A stretch of 64,000 nucleotides of DNA from Pseudomonadota bacterium (lineage in GTDB: Bacteria; Pseudomonadota; Gammaproteobacteria; Xanthomonadales; Rhodanobacteraceae): NCBI GenBank assembly GCA_018240465.1, contig JAFEFS010000086.1, positions 1-64,000 of the forward strand, in the 5' to 3' direction. Below the pieces are notes generated by a model, which was not told where the DNA came from, did no database searches, and worked only from the letters and a program-made list of their open reading frames with translations. The translations under genes were made by a program, and so were the position numbers. This document shows positions 17,190 to 26,425 of the stretch, in pieces (the stretch's first letter is position 1; each line of letters opens with the position of its first letter).

Positions 17190-17926
17190 GCGCGAATGCA
17201 CGGCTCTCGGGCAAGCGCGTCATTGTCACCGGCGCGGCCGGCGGCATTGGCGCGGCGATCGCGAAACTGTTCGCCGCGCACGGTGCGCGCGTCGCCTGCT
17301 ACGACCGCCAGGTATCGGATGCTGCCTGCGAATACAGCGCGCAAGGCGACGTCGCCGACACGGGCGCAGTCGTTGACTTCGTCGCCGGCGTGCATGCGCG
17401 GTTCGGTGGCGTCGACGTACTCGTCAACAACGCCGGCGCCGACGTGTTCGCCGAGCCGCTGCGGCTCAGCCAGGCAGACTGGCAGCGCAACCTGGACACG
17501 AACCTCGGCGGCGCATGGAATTTCGCACGCGCAGTGCTGCCGCACATGCTCGAGCAGGGCGCGGGTTCGATCGTCAACATTGCCTCGGTGCATGGGCACA
17601 AGATCATCCCGGGCGCGTTTCCTTATCCGGTCGCCAAGCACGGCCTGATCGGCATGACCAAGGCGCTCGCAATCCAGTACGCCGCACAGGGCGTGCGCTG
17701 CAACTCGATTTCGCCGGGGCTCATTCTGGTCGAACGCATCGAGCGCTGGTTCGAGCGCGAGCCCGGCGCGCGCGAACGCCAGACCGAGCTGCTGCCGTGC
17801 AAGCGCATCGGCACGCCCGAGGAAGTCGCCTACACGGCGTTGTTCCTCGCCAGCGACGAAGCGCGCTTCATCAACGCCACCGATATTTTGATCGACGGTG
17901 GCCGCTCGCAGCTCTATCACGAATGA
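17186..17926 (+). CDS. SDR-family dehydrogenase, probable D-galactose 1-dehydrogenase
   Basis: The proposed reaction is oxidation of galactose to galactonolactone with NAD(P)+, the first step of the De Ley-Doudoroff pathway. The Rossmann motif TGAAGGIG, the NNAG segment, the catalytic serine in NIASVHG and YPVAK (YxxxK) are all present, so this is an active classical SDR. The GTG at 17186 gives MSANARLSGKRVIVTG (246 residues), the usual distance before the first strand. Upstream in-frame starts exist (ATG 17162, GTG 17135) but lack ribosome-binding sites. The substrate is inferred from the following lactonase and dgoDKA genes; fucose or another sugar is possible. Its stop overlaps dgoA (ATGA). 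Confidence 0.82.
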   Translation: MSANARLSGKRVIVTGAAGGIGAAIAKLFAAHGARVACYDRQVSDAACEYSAQGDVADTGAVVDFVAGVHARFGGVDVLVNNAGADVFAEPLRLSQADWQRNLDTNLGGAWNFARAVLPHMLEQGAGSIVNIASVHGHKIIPGAFPYPVAKHGLIGMTKALAIQYAAQGVRCNSISPGLILVERIERWFEREPGARERQTELLPCKRIGTPEEVAYTALFLASDEARFINATDILIDGGRSQLYHE

Positions 17927-18543
17927 CGACGATGGACTGGAAAGCGCATCTGCCGCTGATCGCGATCCTGCGCGGCATCACGCCAGACGAGGTCGAAGCG
18001 CATGTCGACGCGTTGATCGCAGCCGGCATCACCCTGATCGAGATTCCGACCAATTCGCCACACTGGCTGCGCAGCGTCGAGCGCGCTCAGAGGCATGCAC
18101 GCGGACGCGCGATCATCGGCGCGGGCACCGTGCTCAACGCTGCCGATGTCGATGCGCTGGCCACCACCGGCGCGAAGCTCATGGTGACGCCGAACACCGA
18201 TCCACCGCTGATTCGTCACGCGGTCGCCGCGGGCCTCACCGTCGCCGCGGGGTTTCTCACGCCGAGCGAAGCATTCGCGGCACTTGGCGCGGGTGCGCAG
18301 ATCCTCAAGCTGTTTCCGGCGGCGAACATGGGCAGCGCCTACGTGCGTGCGATCAAGGCCGTGCTGCCGTCGCCGCCGCCGCTGTTCGCCGTCGGCGGCG
18401 TCACTCCCGAAAACCTTCGCGATTTCCTCGGCGCGGGCTGTTCCGGCGCGGGGCTCGGCGGCGATCTGTACAAGCCGGGCCAACTCTCCACCGCGACGCG
18501 TAGCCGTGCCGAGGCATTTATTCGGTCCTACGGAAAGAAATGA
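17923..18543 (+). CDS. dgoA: 2-dehydro-3-deoxy-6-phosphogalactonate aldolase
   Basis: The enzyme cleaves KDPGal to pyruvate and glyceraldehyde 3-phosphate, the last step of galactonate breakdown. The 206-residue protein has the class I KDPG/KDPGal aldolase landmarks: LPLIAILRG at the start, EIPTNSP with the catalytic glutamate, [16 protein letters not shown], and the Schiff-base lysine in [19 protein letters not shown] near the end binds phosphate. The ATG lies in a four-base ATGA overlap with the SDR stop, and the gene ends in another ATGA overlap with dgoD, so the three are translationally linked. The KDPGal rather than KDPG assignment rests on DgoD and DgoK next to it. Confidence 0.93.
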   Translation: MTTMDWKAHLPLIAILRGITPDEVEAHVDALIAAGITLIEIPTNSPHWLRSVERAQRHARGRAIIGAGTVLNAADVDALATTGAKLMVTPNTDPPLIRHAVAAGLTVAAGFLTPSEAFAALGAGAQILKLFPAANMGSAYVRAIKAVLPSPPPLFAVGGVTPENLRDFLGAGCSGAGLGGDLYKPGQLSTATRSRAEAFIRSYGKK

Positions 18544-19688
18544 AAATCACCAAACTCACCACCTACCGTGTCGCCCCGCGCTGGATGTTCCTCAAGATCG
18601 AGACCGACGAGGGCCTCACCGGCTGGGGCGAACCGGTGATCGAAGGCCGCGCGCGCAGCGTCGAAGCTGCGGTGCTCGAGATCGGCGAGCAGTTGATCGG
18701 CCAGGATCCGGCGCGCATCAACGATCATTGGCAGACCATGTACCGCGGCGCGTTCTACCGCGGCGGCGCGGTGTTCATGAGTGCGATCGCCGGCATCGAC
18801 CAGGCGCTATGGGACATCAAGGGCAAAGCGCTCGGTGTACCGGTGTACCAGCTGCTCGGTGGCCTCGTGCGCGACCGCATGAAGACCTATTGTTGGGTCG
18901 GCGGCGACCGGCCCGCCGATGTGATCGCGCAGATCCGGCAGCGCATCGAACACGGCTTCGATACGTTCAAGATGAACGCGTGCGAGGAATTGGGGCTGAT
19001 CGACACGAGCCGCGCGATCGACGCGGCCGTGGCCAAGGTCGCCGAGATCCGTGCCGCGTTCGGCAACACGATCGAATTCGGCCTCGACTTCCACGGCCGC
19101 GTCGGCGCGCCGATGGCGAAGACGCTGATCCGCGAACTCGAACCGTATCGCCCGCTGTTCATCGAGGAGCCCGTGCTCGCCGAGCAAGCCGAACACTATC
19201 CGCGCCTGGCCGCGCAGACCGCGATTCCACTCGCTGCGGGTGAGCGCATGTACTCGCGTTTCGAATTCAAGCACGTGTTCGAGCGCGGCGGCGTCGCCAT
19301 CGTGCAGCCGGATCTGTCGCACGCCGGCGGCATCAGCGAATGCATGAAGATCGCGGCGATGGCCGAAGCCTACGACGTCGCGCTTGCGCCGCATTGTCCG
19401 CTCGGTCCGATCGCGCTCGCCGCCTGCCTGCATGTCGACTTCGCGAGCTGGAACGCGATGCTGCAGGAACAGAGCATCGGCATCCACTACAACGCCGACG
19501 GCGAAGTGCTCGACTACGTCGTCAACAAGGACGCGTTCGCGATGGAGCAAGGCTCGGTCAAGCCGTTCACTCGCCCGGGGCTCGGCGTCGAGATCGATGA
19601 AGCCGCCGTCGTCGAGCGCAGCAGGAATCCACCCGATTGGCACAACCCGGTCTGGCGCCACGCCGACGGCAGCGTCGCGGAGTGGTGA
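18540..19688 (+). CDS. dgoD: D-galactonate dehydratase
   Basis: DgoD, an enolase-superfamily enzyme, removes water from D-galactonate to give 2-keto-3-deoxygalactonate. The 382-residue length is exact for the family. The capping domain ([20 protein letters not shown], then [18 protein letters not shown]) is followed by the barrel with Mg ligands in GLDFHGR, FIEEPV and AAGERMYSR, and the catalytic histidine in [10 protein letters not shown]. The start is the ATG overlapping the dgoA stop. High similarity in these segments to characterised galactonate dehydratases makes the specific call reasonable, although related sugar-acid dehydratases share the motifs. Confidence 0.93.
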   Translation: MKITKLTTYRVAPRWMFLKIETDEGLTGWGEPVIEGRARSVEAAVLEIGEQLIGQDPARINDHWQTMYRGAFYRGGAVFMSAIAGIDQALWDIKGKALGVPVYQLLGGLVRDRMKTYCWVGGDRPADVIAQIRQRIEHGFDTFKMNACEELGLIDTSRAIDAAVAKVAEIRAAFGNTIEFGLDFHGRVGAPMAKTLIRELEPYRPLFIEEPVLAEQAEHYPRLAAQTAIPLAAGERMYSRFEFKHVFERGGVAIVQPDLSHAGGISECMKIAAMAEAYDVALAPHCPLGPIALAACLHVDFASWNAMLQEQSIGIHYNADGEVLDYVVNKDAFAMEQGSVKPFTRPGLGVEIDEAAVVERSRNPPDWHNPVWRHADGSVAEW

Positions 19689-19698
19689 GGCCCGCATC

Positions 19699-20610
19699 GT
19701 GCCGACGCCCGTGAAAAATGAAGCGCGACTCGCGCTCGACAGCCGCTGCACTCTGGGCGAGGGCATCGTCTGGGACGAGCGTGTCGGCGCGCTGTACTTC
19801 ACCGACATCCACGCGTCGCGCCTGTGGCGCTTCGATCCGGCCAGCGGCGCGGCGCGGCATTGGGCGTTGCCGGACCGGCTCGGTTCGCTCGCGTTGTGCG
19901 AATCCGGTGCGCTGCTGCTTGGCCTCGCCAAGGGTATCCATTTCGCCGATGCGAGCCGGCTCGATGCGAGCGATCGCCTCGATGCGCAGCTCCTCGCCGC
20001 GGTCGATGAAGCGCCGTCCCTGCGCATCAACGACGGTCGCTGCGATCGCAACGGAAATTTCGTTTTCGGCACGCTCGACGAAAGCGCTCCCAAGCGCCCG
20101 ATCGGCCGCTTCCATCAATTTTCCACGAAGCACGGCCTGCGTCCGCTCGATCTCGGCGGTGTCGCGATTCCGAACAGCATCGCTTTCGATGCTGACGGAA
20201 AGACGCTCTACTACTGCGATACGCTGGCGCGCTGCATCCAGCGCTGCGACTACGATGCCGAGCGCGCGCGCGTCGGCACGCCGCGCGTGTTTGCGCACGT
20301 CGATTCGCACGTCAGCGCCGACGGGTCGGCAATCGATCGCGACGGCCGCCTGTGGAACGCGCAATGGGGCGTCGGCCGCGTCGTCGGCTATTCGCGCGCT
20401 GGCCGCGTCGAACACGAAGTCGCCGTGCCCGCGAGCCAGCCGAGCTGCCCCGCGTTCGGCGGCGCGAACCTCGACACGCTTTACATCACCACGGCACGCG
20501 AAGACCTGAGCTATGAACAGCTCGAACGCGAGCCGCACGCCGGCGCGGTGTTCGGCGCGCGTATCGACGGCGTCGTCGGTTTGCCGGAAGAGAAATTCTC
20601 GGGCCTATGA
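19699..20610 (+). CDS. SMP-30/gluconolactonase-family lactonase
   Basis: The enzyme would hydrolyse galactonolactone to galactonate, the step between the SDR dehydrogenase and DgoD. The 303-residue six-bladed beta-propeller shows the metal-site pattern of the family: the glutamate in TLGEGIVWDE, the asparagine in RINDGRCDRNG, IPNSIAFD and the aspartate in SADGSAIDRDGRLWNAQW. The start is a GTG at 19699 with GTGAGG upstream; no ATG fits the first blade as well. It begins 10 bases after dgoD and overlaps dgoK by ATGA. Which sugar lactone it prefers cannot be read from sequence. Confidence 0.9.
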   Translation: MPTPVKNEARLALDSRCTLGEGIVWDERVGALYFTDIHASRLWRFDPASGAARHWALPDRLGSLALCESGALLLGLAKGIHFADASRLDASDRLDAQLLAAVDEAPSLRINDGRCDRNGNFVFGTLDESAPKRPIGRFHQFSTKHGLRPLDLGGVAIPNSIAFDADGKTLYYCDTLARCIQRCDYDAERARVGTPRVFAHVDSHVSADGSAIDRDGRLWNAQWGVGRVVGYSRAGRVEHEVAVPASQPSCPAFGGANLDTLYITTAREDLSYEQLEREPHAGAVFGARIDGVVGLPEEKFSGL

Positions 20611-21485
20611 TCGCGATCGATTGGGGAACGACGAGTCTGCGCGCGTTTCGTCTCGACGCGGAAGGCCGCGTGCTCGAACAACGCCGTTCCGCACAAGGCA
20701 TTCTCACCGCCGCCGGACGCTTCGCCGAGGTGCTGCGCGAAACGATCGCCGGTTGGGACGACGCGCTCGTCGTCATGGCCGGCATGATCGGCAGTCGCCA
20801 GGGCTGGTTCGAGATGCCTTACGTCGATTGTCCCGCCGGCATCGACGAGATCGCCGCGGTGATGCGGCGTCTTCCCGCCGCCGCGCTGGCCGGGCGCGAG
20901 CTGTGGATCGTGCCCGGTTTGCGCACGCGCGACGGCGCTGGCGTTTACGATGTCATGCGTGGCGAGGAAACGCAGCTCTGCGGCGTGCTCGCACAAACCG
21001 AGACGACGCGTGCCAGCGTCTGCCTGCCCGGCACGCACAGCAAACGCGCGACGCTCGTCGAAGGCCGCGTCGACGGGTTCGCCACAGCGATGACCGGCGA
21101 GTTGTTCGCGCTGCTGTGCGAGCACAGCCTGCTCGGTCGCCTGATGAGCGACGGCGGGCACGATGCCGAGGCGTTTGCACTCGGCGTGGCGCATGCATCA
21201 CGCAAGGGTGATCTGCTGCATCACCTGTTTGCCGCGCGCACGCACGGTTTGTTCGATGTGCTGCGTCCGGATCAATTGCGGCCGTTCCTGTCCGGCCTCC
21301 TGATCGGCCATGAACTCAACGATCTGCCGGCCGACGCGGGCATCGTGCATCTGGTCGCCGCGCCGGCGTTGCTCGTCGCGTATGAGGCCGCGCTCGCGCA
21401 GCGCGGCCATGCGGTACGCGCGCATTCGGAGCTGGCATCGGCGCGGGGTTGTCATGCGCTCGCCAGACGCGCGGGGTTGGTGTGA
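20607..21485 (+). CDS. dgoK: 2-dehydro-3-deoxygalactonokinase
   Basis: DgoK phosphorylates 2-keto-3-deoxygalactonate with ATP to KDPGal, the substrate of DgoA. The 292-residue protein begins MIAIDWGTTSLRAFRLD, the nucleotide-binding hairpin of the family, and has LPGTHSKRATLVEG and the GELFALLCEHSLLG segment typical of DgoK. Length and gene order support the call. The start overlaps the lactonase stop by four bases. The next gene, the transporter, begins 58 bases later with its own strong ribosome-binding site. Confidence 0.93.
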   Translation: MIAIDWGTTSLRAFRLDAEGRVLEQRRSAQGILTAAGRFAEVLRETIAGWDDALVVMAGMIGSRQGWFEMPYVDCPAGIDEIAAVMRRLPAAALAGRELWIVPGLRTRDGAGVYDVMRGEETQLCGVLAQTETTRASVCLPGTHSKRATLVEGRVDGFATAMTGELFALLCEHSLLGRLMSDGGHDAEAFALGVAHASRKGDLLHHLFAARTHGLFDVLRPDQLRPFLSGLLIGHELNDLPADAGIVHLVAAPALLVAYEAALAQRGHAVRAHSELASARGCHALARRAGLV

Positions 21486-21543
21486 AAAACGGACGCGTGG
21501 AAAATACCGTCGCGGAAAACTTGGGACGATTCGGAGGGGACAC

Positions 21544-23106
21544 ATGAAACTGGCCTGGCTCGACGCACTCATCGTGCTGGCGTATCTCGTCGGCATCTTC
21601 GCGCTGGCGCAATGGGTGTCGCGCGAGAAAGGCGACCACCGCAAGAACGCGCAGGACTACTTCCTCGCCAGCAAGGCGCTGCCATGGTGGGCGATCGGCA
21701 CCTCGTTGATCGCGGCGAACATCTCGGCCGAGCAGATCATCGGCATGTCCGGCTCGGGCTATGCACTGGGCCTGGCGATTGCGTCCTACGAATGGATGGC
21801 CGCGGCGACATTGTTGATCGTCGGCCGCTGGTTCCTGCCCGTATTCCTGCGCAACGGCATCAACACGATGCCGCAGTTCCTCGAGGAACGCTACGGCACG
21901 CGCATCCGCACGGTGATGGCGGTGTTCTGGCTGATCCTCTATGTGTTCGTCAACCTGACCTCGATCCTCTGGCTCGGCTCGATCGCGGTGAGCCAGGTTA
22001 CCGGCATGGATCAATTCATCGCGCTGGCGCTGCTCGGCGCCTTCTCGCTCGCCTATCAACTCTACGGCGGCCTGAAGGCGGTCGCGCTGACCGACTTCGT
22101 CCAGGTCGGCTTGCTCGTGCTCGGCGGTTTGTTCATTGCCGCGATCACGCTCGGCAAGATCGGCGGCGATGCCGGTGTCCTCGCCGGCTTCCACAAGCTG
22201 CTCGATGCGCATCCCGAACATTTCCACATGATCCTGAAGCCCGACAACCCCTACTACAAGGACCTGCCCGGCCTGGCCGTGCTGATCGGCGGCATGTGGG
22301 TGGCGAACATCAGCTACTGGGGCTTCAACCAGTACATCATCCAGCGCGGGCTCGCGGCGAAGAGCATCGGCGAAGCGCAAAAGGGCGTGCTCCTTGCCGC
22401 GTTCATCAAGCTGCTGATTCCGCTGATCGTCGTCGTGCCGGGCATCGCCGCGGTTGCGCTCGCACCGGGGCTCGCGCGCCCCGACCAGGCATATCCGACG
22501 ATGATGGGTCTGCTGCCGACCGGCGTGCTCGGCCTCGTGTTTGCCGCGCTGATTGCCGCGATCATGGCTTCGCTGGCCTCGAAGATAAATTCGATCGCGA
22601 CGATCTTCACCCTCGATTTCTATGCGCGCCTGAGCGGCCGCAACGAGCAGACGCACCTGGTCACGGTCGGCCGCTTCGCCGCGGTCGCCGCGGTCGCGAT
22701 CGGCATCCTCGCCGCGAAACCGCTGCTCGGCAGTTTCGATCAGGCCTTCCAGTACATCCAGGATTTCACCGGCTACTTCACGCCCGGCATCACCGTCATT
22801 TTCCTGCTTGGACTGTTCTGGCCGCGCGCGAACGAGGCCGGCGCGCTCGCGGCGGCGATCGGCTCGGTCGTGTTGTCGATCGCGATCCGCTTCGGCTTGC
22901 CATCGATGCCGTTCATGAACCGCGTCGGCCTCGTCTTCGTGCTGTCGCTGCTGCTCGGCGTCATCGTTTCGCGGATGACGCCCGCGGTGCCGGCAACGAA
23001 CCGCATTCGCACCGACGACGTGAGCTTCCGTACCTCGGCCGGCTTCAACCTCGGCGCGGTCGGCGTGGTGATGATCCTGGTCGTGCTCTACACGGTGTTC
23101 TGGTAA
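21544..23106 (+). CDS. Sodium:solute symporter (SGLT type), probable galactose importer
   Basis: The 520-residue inner-membrane protein has about 13-14 TM helices. Hallmarks of the solute:sodium symporter family are the WWAIGTSLIAANISAEQIIG segment of the first helices, LYGGLKAVALTDFVQ, and the conserved WGFNQYIIQRGLAAKS stretch that in SGLT-like sugar transporters precedes the large cytoplasmic loop. GGAGGGG sits just before the ATG at 21544; the open frame extends upstream into dgoK and was not used. Membership of the galactonate operon and placement before alpha-galactosidase suggest galactose (or glucose/galactose) as the substrate. Confidence 0.92.
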   Translation: MKLAWLDALIVLAYLVGIFALAQWVSREKGDHRKNAQDYFLASKALPWWAIGTSLIAANISAEQIIGMSGSGYALGLAIASYEWMAAATLLIVGRWFLPVFLRNGINTMPQFLEERYGTRIRTVMAVFWLILYVFVNLTSILWLGSIAVSQVTGMDQFIALALLGAFSLAYQLYGGLKAVALTDFVQVGLLVLGGLFIAAITLGKIGGDAGVLAGFHKLLDAHPEHFHMILKPDNPYYKDLPGLAVLIGGMWVANISYWGFNQYIIQRGLAAKSIGEAQKGVLLAAFIKLLIPLIVVVPGIAAVALAPGLARPDQAYPTMMGLLPTGVLGLVFAALIAAIMASLASKINSIATIFTLDFYARLSGRNEQTHLVTVGRFAAVAAVAIGILAAKPLLGSFDQAFQYIQDFTGYFTPGITVIFLLGLFWPRANEAGALAAAIGSVVLSIAIRFGLPSMPFMNRVGLVFVLSLLLGVIVSRMTPAVPATNRIRTDDVSFRTSAGFNLGAVGVVMILVVLYTVFW

Positions 23107-23138
23107 TTCCGCCGCACCCTGTCCTCGCGGAGAACTCG

Positions 23139-24344
23139 ATGAAGAAGGCCTTGCTGAAAATCCTGCACTCGTCGGCGCTGGCGCTCTGCGCAATTGCCGT
23201 GTCTTTCCACGCGCGTGCGGCGCAGACTGCGGCCGAACTCGCGCCGGCGCCGCAGATGGGCTTCAACAACTGGAATTCCACCCATTGCCGCGCCGAGTTC
23301 AACGAGGCGATGATCCGTGGCGTCGCCGACAAGTTCATCGAACTCGGCTTGAAGGACGCGGGCTACACCTACGTAAACATCGACGATTGCTGGGCGTACT
23401 GGCAGCGCGACGAGGACGGCAAATTGCGGCCCAATCCGGAACGCTTCCCGAGCGGGATCAAGGCGCTCGCCGACTACATCCACGGCAAGGGGCTGAAGTT
23501 CGGCCTGTATTCGAGCGCGGGCAGCTGGACCTGCGAGCCGAAGCAGGCGAACCACGGATTCCCGGGTGGCCTCGGCCACGAGAAGCAGGACGCCATGCTC
23601 TACGCGTCCTGGGGCGTGGACTATCTGAAGTACGACAATTGCAACAACGAGAAGATCGATGCGAAGCAGCGCTATTCGGCAATGGGCGAAGCGCTGCGTG
23701 CCACCGGCCGGTCGATTTTCTACAGTTTGTGCGAGTGGGGCGAGAACAAGGCCTGGCTGTGGGCGGGCGAGCCACCCGTAGACGGCAATTCCTGGCGCAC
23801 GACCGGCGACATCGAGGACAAGTACGCCTCGATGCTCAAGCTGTTCAAGCAGAACGTCGTTCTCGATGCCTATGCGAAGCCGGGCCACTGGAACGATCCC
23901 GACATGCTCGAAGTCGGCAACGGCGGCATGACCGACGTCGAGTACCGCAGCCATTTCAGCCTGTGGGCGATCATGGCCGCGCCGCTGTTGATCGGCACCG
24001 ACCTGCGCACGGTCAAGCCCGAAGCGCTCGAGATCCTGCTCAACAAGGAGGTGATCGCAGTCGACCAGGACGCGCTCGGCGTGCAGGGCAAGCGCATTCG
24101 CGCAACCGGCGGCGTGCATGTGATCGTCAAACCGCTCAAGGACGGCAGCCGGGCGGTCGCCGTGTTCAACGAGACGAACTCGGCGAAGGAAGCTTCGGTC
24201 ACGCCGGCTGAACTTGGCCTCGACGCGATAAAAAAGTACACCGTTCGCGATTTGTGGGCGCATGCCGACGCGAACGGCGACGGCGCGATCAGGGTCAAGC
24301 TCGCGCCGCACGCAACCGCGATCTATCGGATCAGCGCGCTGTGA
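23139..24344 (+). CDS. Secreted GH27 alpha-galactosidase
   Basis: The enzyme releases terminal alpha-linked galactose from melibiose, raffinose-family sugars or galactomannans. The 401-residue protein has a signal peptide (MKKALLKILHSSALALCAIA, cleaved near ARA-AQ), then a GH27 barrel that begins PQMGFNNWNSTHC. The nucleophile is D166 in YLKYDNCN, and the acid/base aspartate is in WNDPDMLEVG (251-260). The C-terminal beta-domain begins near residue 325. Several cysteines (C50, C84, C132, C168) match the disulfide positions of eukaryotic-type GH27 enzymes. It lies 32 bases after the transporter in the same operon. Confidence 0.95.
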   Translation: MKKALLKILHSSALALCAIAVSFHARAAQTAAELAPAPQMGFNNWNSTHCRAEFNEAMIRGVADKFIELGLKDAGYTYVNIDDCWAYWQRDEDGKLRPNPERFPSGIKALADYIHGKGLKFGLYSSAGSWTCEPKQANHGFPGGLGHEKQDAMLYASWGVDYLKYDNCNNEKIDAKQRYSAMGEALRATGRSIFYSLCEWGENKAWLWAGEPPVDGNSWRTTGDIEDKYASMLKLFKQNVVLDAYAKPGHWNDPDMLEVGNGGMTDVEYRSHFSLWAIMAAPLLIGTDLRTVKPEALEILLNKEVIAVDQDALGVQGKRIRATGGVHVIVKPLKDGSRAVAVFNETNSAKEASVTPAELGLDAIKKYTVRDLWAHADANGDGAIRVKLAPHATAIYRISAL

Positions 24345-24363
24345 TCCGGGACGCAACGTGCCG

Positions 24364-25251
24364 ATGATTCTGACGAGTCCTTCACTGCGGCTGGAGATCG
24401 AACCCGCCTGGGGTGGAGGATTCCTGCGTTTCGACTGGATCGCGAACGGCACGGCGGTGCCGCTGATGCGCGCGTTCGATCGCGCGTCGGCTGCGCCTGC
24501 ATCGAGCGCTCCCGACCCGAACCGCCTCGCCTGCTATCCGCTGATCCCCTGGTCGGGCCGCGTGTCCGGCGGCGGCTTTTCCGTCGGCGCACGTCGGGTC
24601 GAGCTTGCGCTCAATCGCAACGACGAACGTTGGCCGATTCACGGCAGCGGTTGGCAGCGCGCATGGCGAGTCGAGAGCATTTCGACGAACCAGGTGTCGC
24701 TGACGCTCGAGGAAACCGCGACCGACGGCTACTGCTATCGTGCCTCGCTTCGCTACGCGCTCGACGACAGGACACTTGCCGTGACCTTGAGCGCGACCAA
24801 CACCGGCACGGTCGCGCTGCCGTTCGGCCTGGGTCTGCATCCGTTCTTTCCGCGCCATGGCGACGCGCGCCTGCGCGCGCCGGCAACCGGCGTCTGGCGC
24901 AACGACGGGCGCACGCCATTGCCGGTCGAACGGACCTGCGTACCTTTGCGGTGGAATTTCGCGCGCGATTCGGTGCTGCCCGACGGGTTGGACCATTCGT
25001 TCGATGGCTGGAGCGGACAGGCAACGATTCGCTGGCCGCAGCGCGGATTGCGCATGGACATCGATGCCGATGTCGATCGTTATATCGTCTACGTGCCGGC
25101 GCAGCGCGACTTCTTCTGCTTCGAACCGGTCGATCACACGCCGGACGCAATGAATCTCCCCGGCGGCGCGGTCGCGCGCGGCATGACCCTGCTTGCACCC
25201 GAACAAACCTTGGCGCGGCGATTCTGCTTGCGCGCATCCGCGGAATCCTGA
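24364..25251 (+). CDS. Aldose 1-epimerase (galactose mutarotase family)
   Basis: Mutarotases interconvert the alpha and beta anomers of free hexoses. Here that would supply the SDR dehydrogenase with the right anomer of galactose freed by the alpha-galactosidase. The 295-residue protein has the family's beta-sandwich segments: LIPWSGRVSGGGFSVGARR, the first catalytic histidine in IHGSGWQRAW, the second in GLHPFFPRHGDARL, and the catalytic glutamate region FCFEPVDHTPDAMNLPGG. No signal peptide is present, so it is cytoplasmic. ATG 24364 and GTG 24358 are both possible starts. It is the last gene with an obvious place in the galactose pathway. Confidence 0.9.
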   Translation: MILTSPSLRLEIEPAWGGGFLRFDWIANGTAVPLMRAFDRASAAPASSAPDPNRLACYPLIPWSGRVSGGGFSVGARRVELALNRNDERWPIHGSGWQRAWRVESISTNQVSLTLEETATDGYCYRASLRYALDDRTLAVTLSATNTGTVALPFGLGLHPFFPRHGDARLRAPATGVWRNDGRTPLPVERTCVPLRWNFARDSVLPDGLDHSFDGWSGQATIRWPQRGLRMDIDADVDRYIVYVPAQRDFFCFEPVDHTPDAMNLPGGAVARGMTLLAPEQTLARRFCLRASAES

Positions 25252-25306
25252 GCGAAGACGGCAAGGATTCGCAGGCGCTGAGACGTGCGCGGCGCATACT
25301 CGCCGC

Positions 25307-26416
25307 ATGCGCCGCGAACGCACGCCCGACTACAGTGATCGCCTTGATGTGCCCGCGCGCATCAAGGGTCGCGGCGCAGCGTCGAACCCCGAAGGCCGCT
25401 TCGAATCGCGCACGAGCACGCGCGAAGACGACGGCTGGGAGCCGGAAGCCGAACCCGAATCGTGCCCGGAAACGACGGTGACCGAGGAGCGCGCGCGCAC
25501 GATCATCAGCCACAACGAATCGCCCGACCTCCATTTCACCGCGTCGATCAATGCCTATCGCGGTTGCGAGCACGGATGCATCTACTGCTACGCGCGGCCT
25601 TCGCATTCGTACCTGAACCTTTCGCCGGGCATCGACTTCGAGACCAAACTGTTCGCGAAGACCAATGCCGCCGAGCTATTGCACAAGGAGCTCGCCAAAC
25701 CGGGCTACGTCTGTTCGCCGATCAATCTCGGTGCGAACACCGATCCCTACCAGCCGATCGAGCGCCGCTACCGGATCACGCGCGACATCATTCAAGTGCT
25801 GGCCGAGCATCGGCACCCGTTCACGATCATCACCAAGAACGCGCTGGTCGAACGCGATCTCGACCTGCTCGTGCCGCTGGCGGCGCAGAACCTCGTGCAC
25901 GTGTTCGTCTCGGTCACCTCGCTCGACAACCGTCTTGCCGCGGCACTCGAGCCGCGCGCGAGCGCGCCGCATCGGCGCTTGCAGGCCGTGGAAAAACTCA
26001 ACGCTGCCGGCGTGCCTTGCGGCGTCATGGTCGCGCCGATCATTCCGATGGTGACCGACAAATACCTGGAAAAAATCCTCGAAGGCGCGGCCCACGCCGG
26101 CGCGCCTGCCGCCGGCTACACGATCGTGCGCCTGCCGTATGAGCTCAAGCACCTGTTTCGCGAATGGCTGGCGCTGCATGTGCCCGAGCGCGCCGAGCAC
26201 GTGATGAGCCTGATCCGGCAGATGCGCGGCGGCCGCGACAACGATGCGAACTTCGGCTCGCGCATGCGCGGCGAAGGCGAATTCGCCGAATTGATCCGCC
26301 AGCGCTTCCAGCTCGCTTGTCGCAAGCACGGCATCGACCGCGGCCGGCCGGTGCGGCTCGACACGAGCCTGTTCCGCGTGCCACGCGAACCGTCACCGCA
26401 GGGAGAATTGTTCTAA
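25307..26416 (+). CDS. Radical SAM protein, PA0069 family
   Basis: The 369-residue protein has a polar N-terminal region of about 85 residues, then a radical SAM barrel with CEHGCIYC (CxxxCxxC) for the 4Fe-4S cluster, NLGANTDPYQPIER and ITKNALVERDLDL. This is the arrangement of the PA0069-like, spore-photolyase-related proteins common in Proteobacteria. Their reaction is not established; DNA or nucleotide chemistry is sometimes suggested by analogy with spore photoproduct lyase. It starts 55 bases after the epimerase and may be read through from the galactose operon, with no evident pathway link. The start is the ATG at 25307. Confidence 0.88.
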   Translation: MRRERTPDYSDRLDVPARIKGRGAASNPEGRFESRTSTREDDGWEPEAEPESCPETTVTEERARTIISHNESPDLHFTASINAYRGCEHGCIYCYARPSHSYLNLSPGIDFETKLFAKTNAAELLHKELAKPGYVCSPINLGANTDPYQPIERRYRITRDIIQVLAEHRHPFTIITKNALVERDLDLLVPLAAQNLVHVFVSVTSLDNRLAAALEPRASAPHRRLQAVEKLNAAGVPCGVMVAPIIPMVTDKYLEKILEGAAHAGAPAAGYTIVRLPYELKHLFREWLALHVPERAEHVMSLIRQMRGGRDNDANFGSRMRGEGEFAELIRQRFQLACRKHGIDRGRPVRLDTSLFRVPREPSPQGELF

Positions 26417-26425
26417 CTGCGCAAG

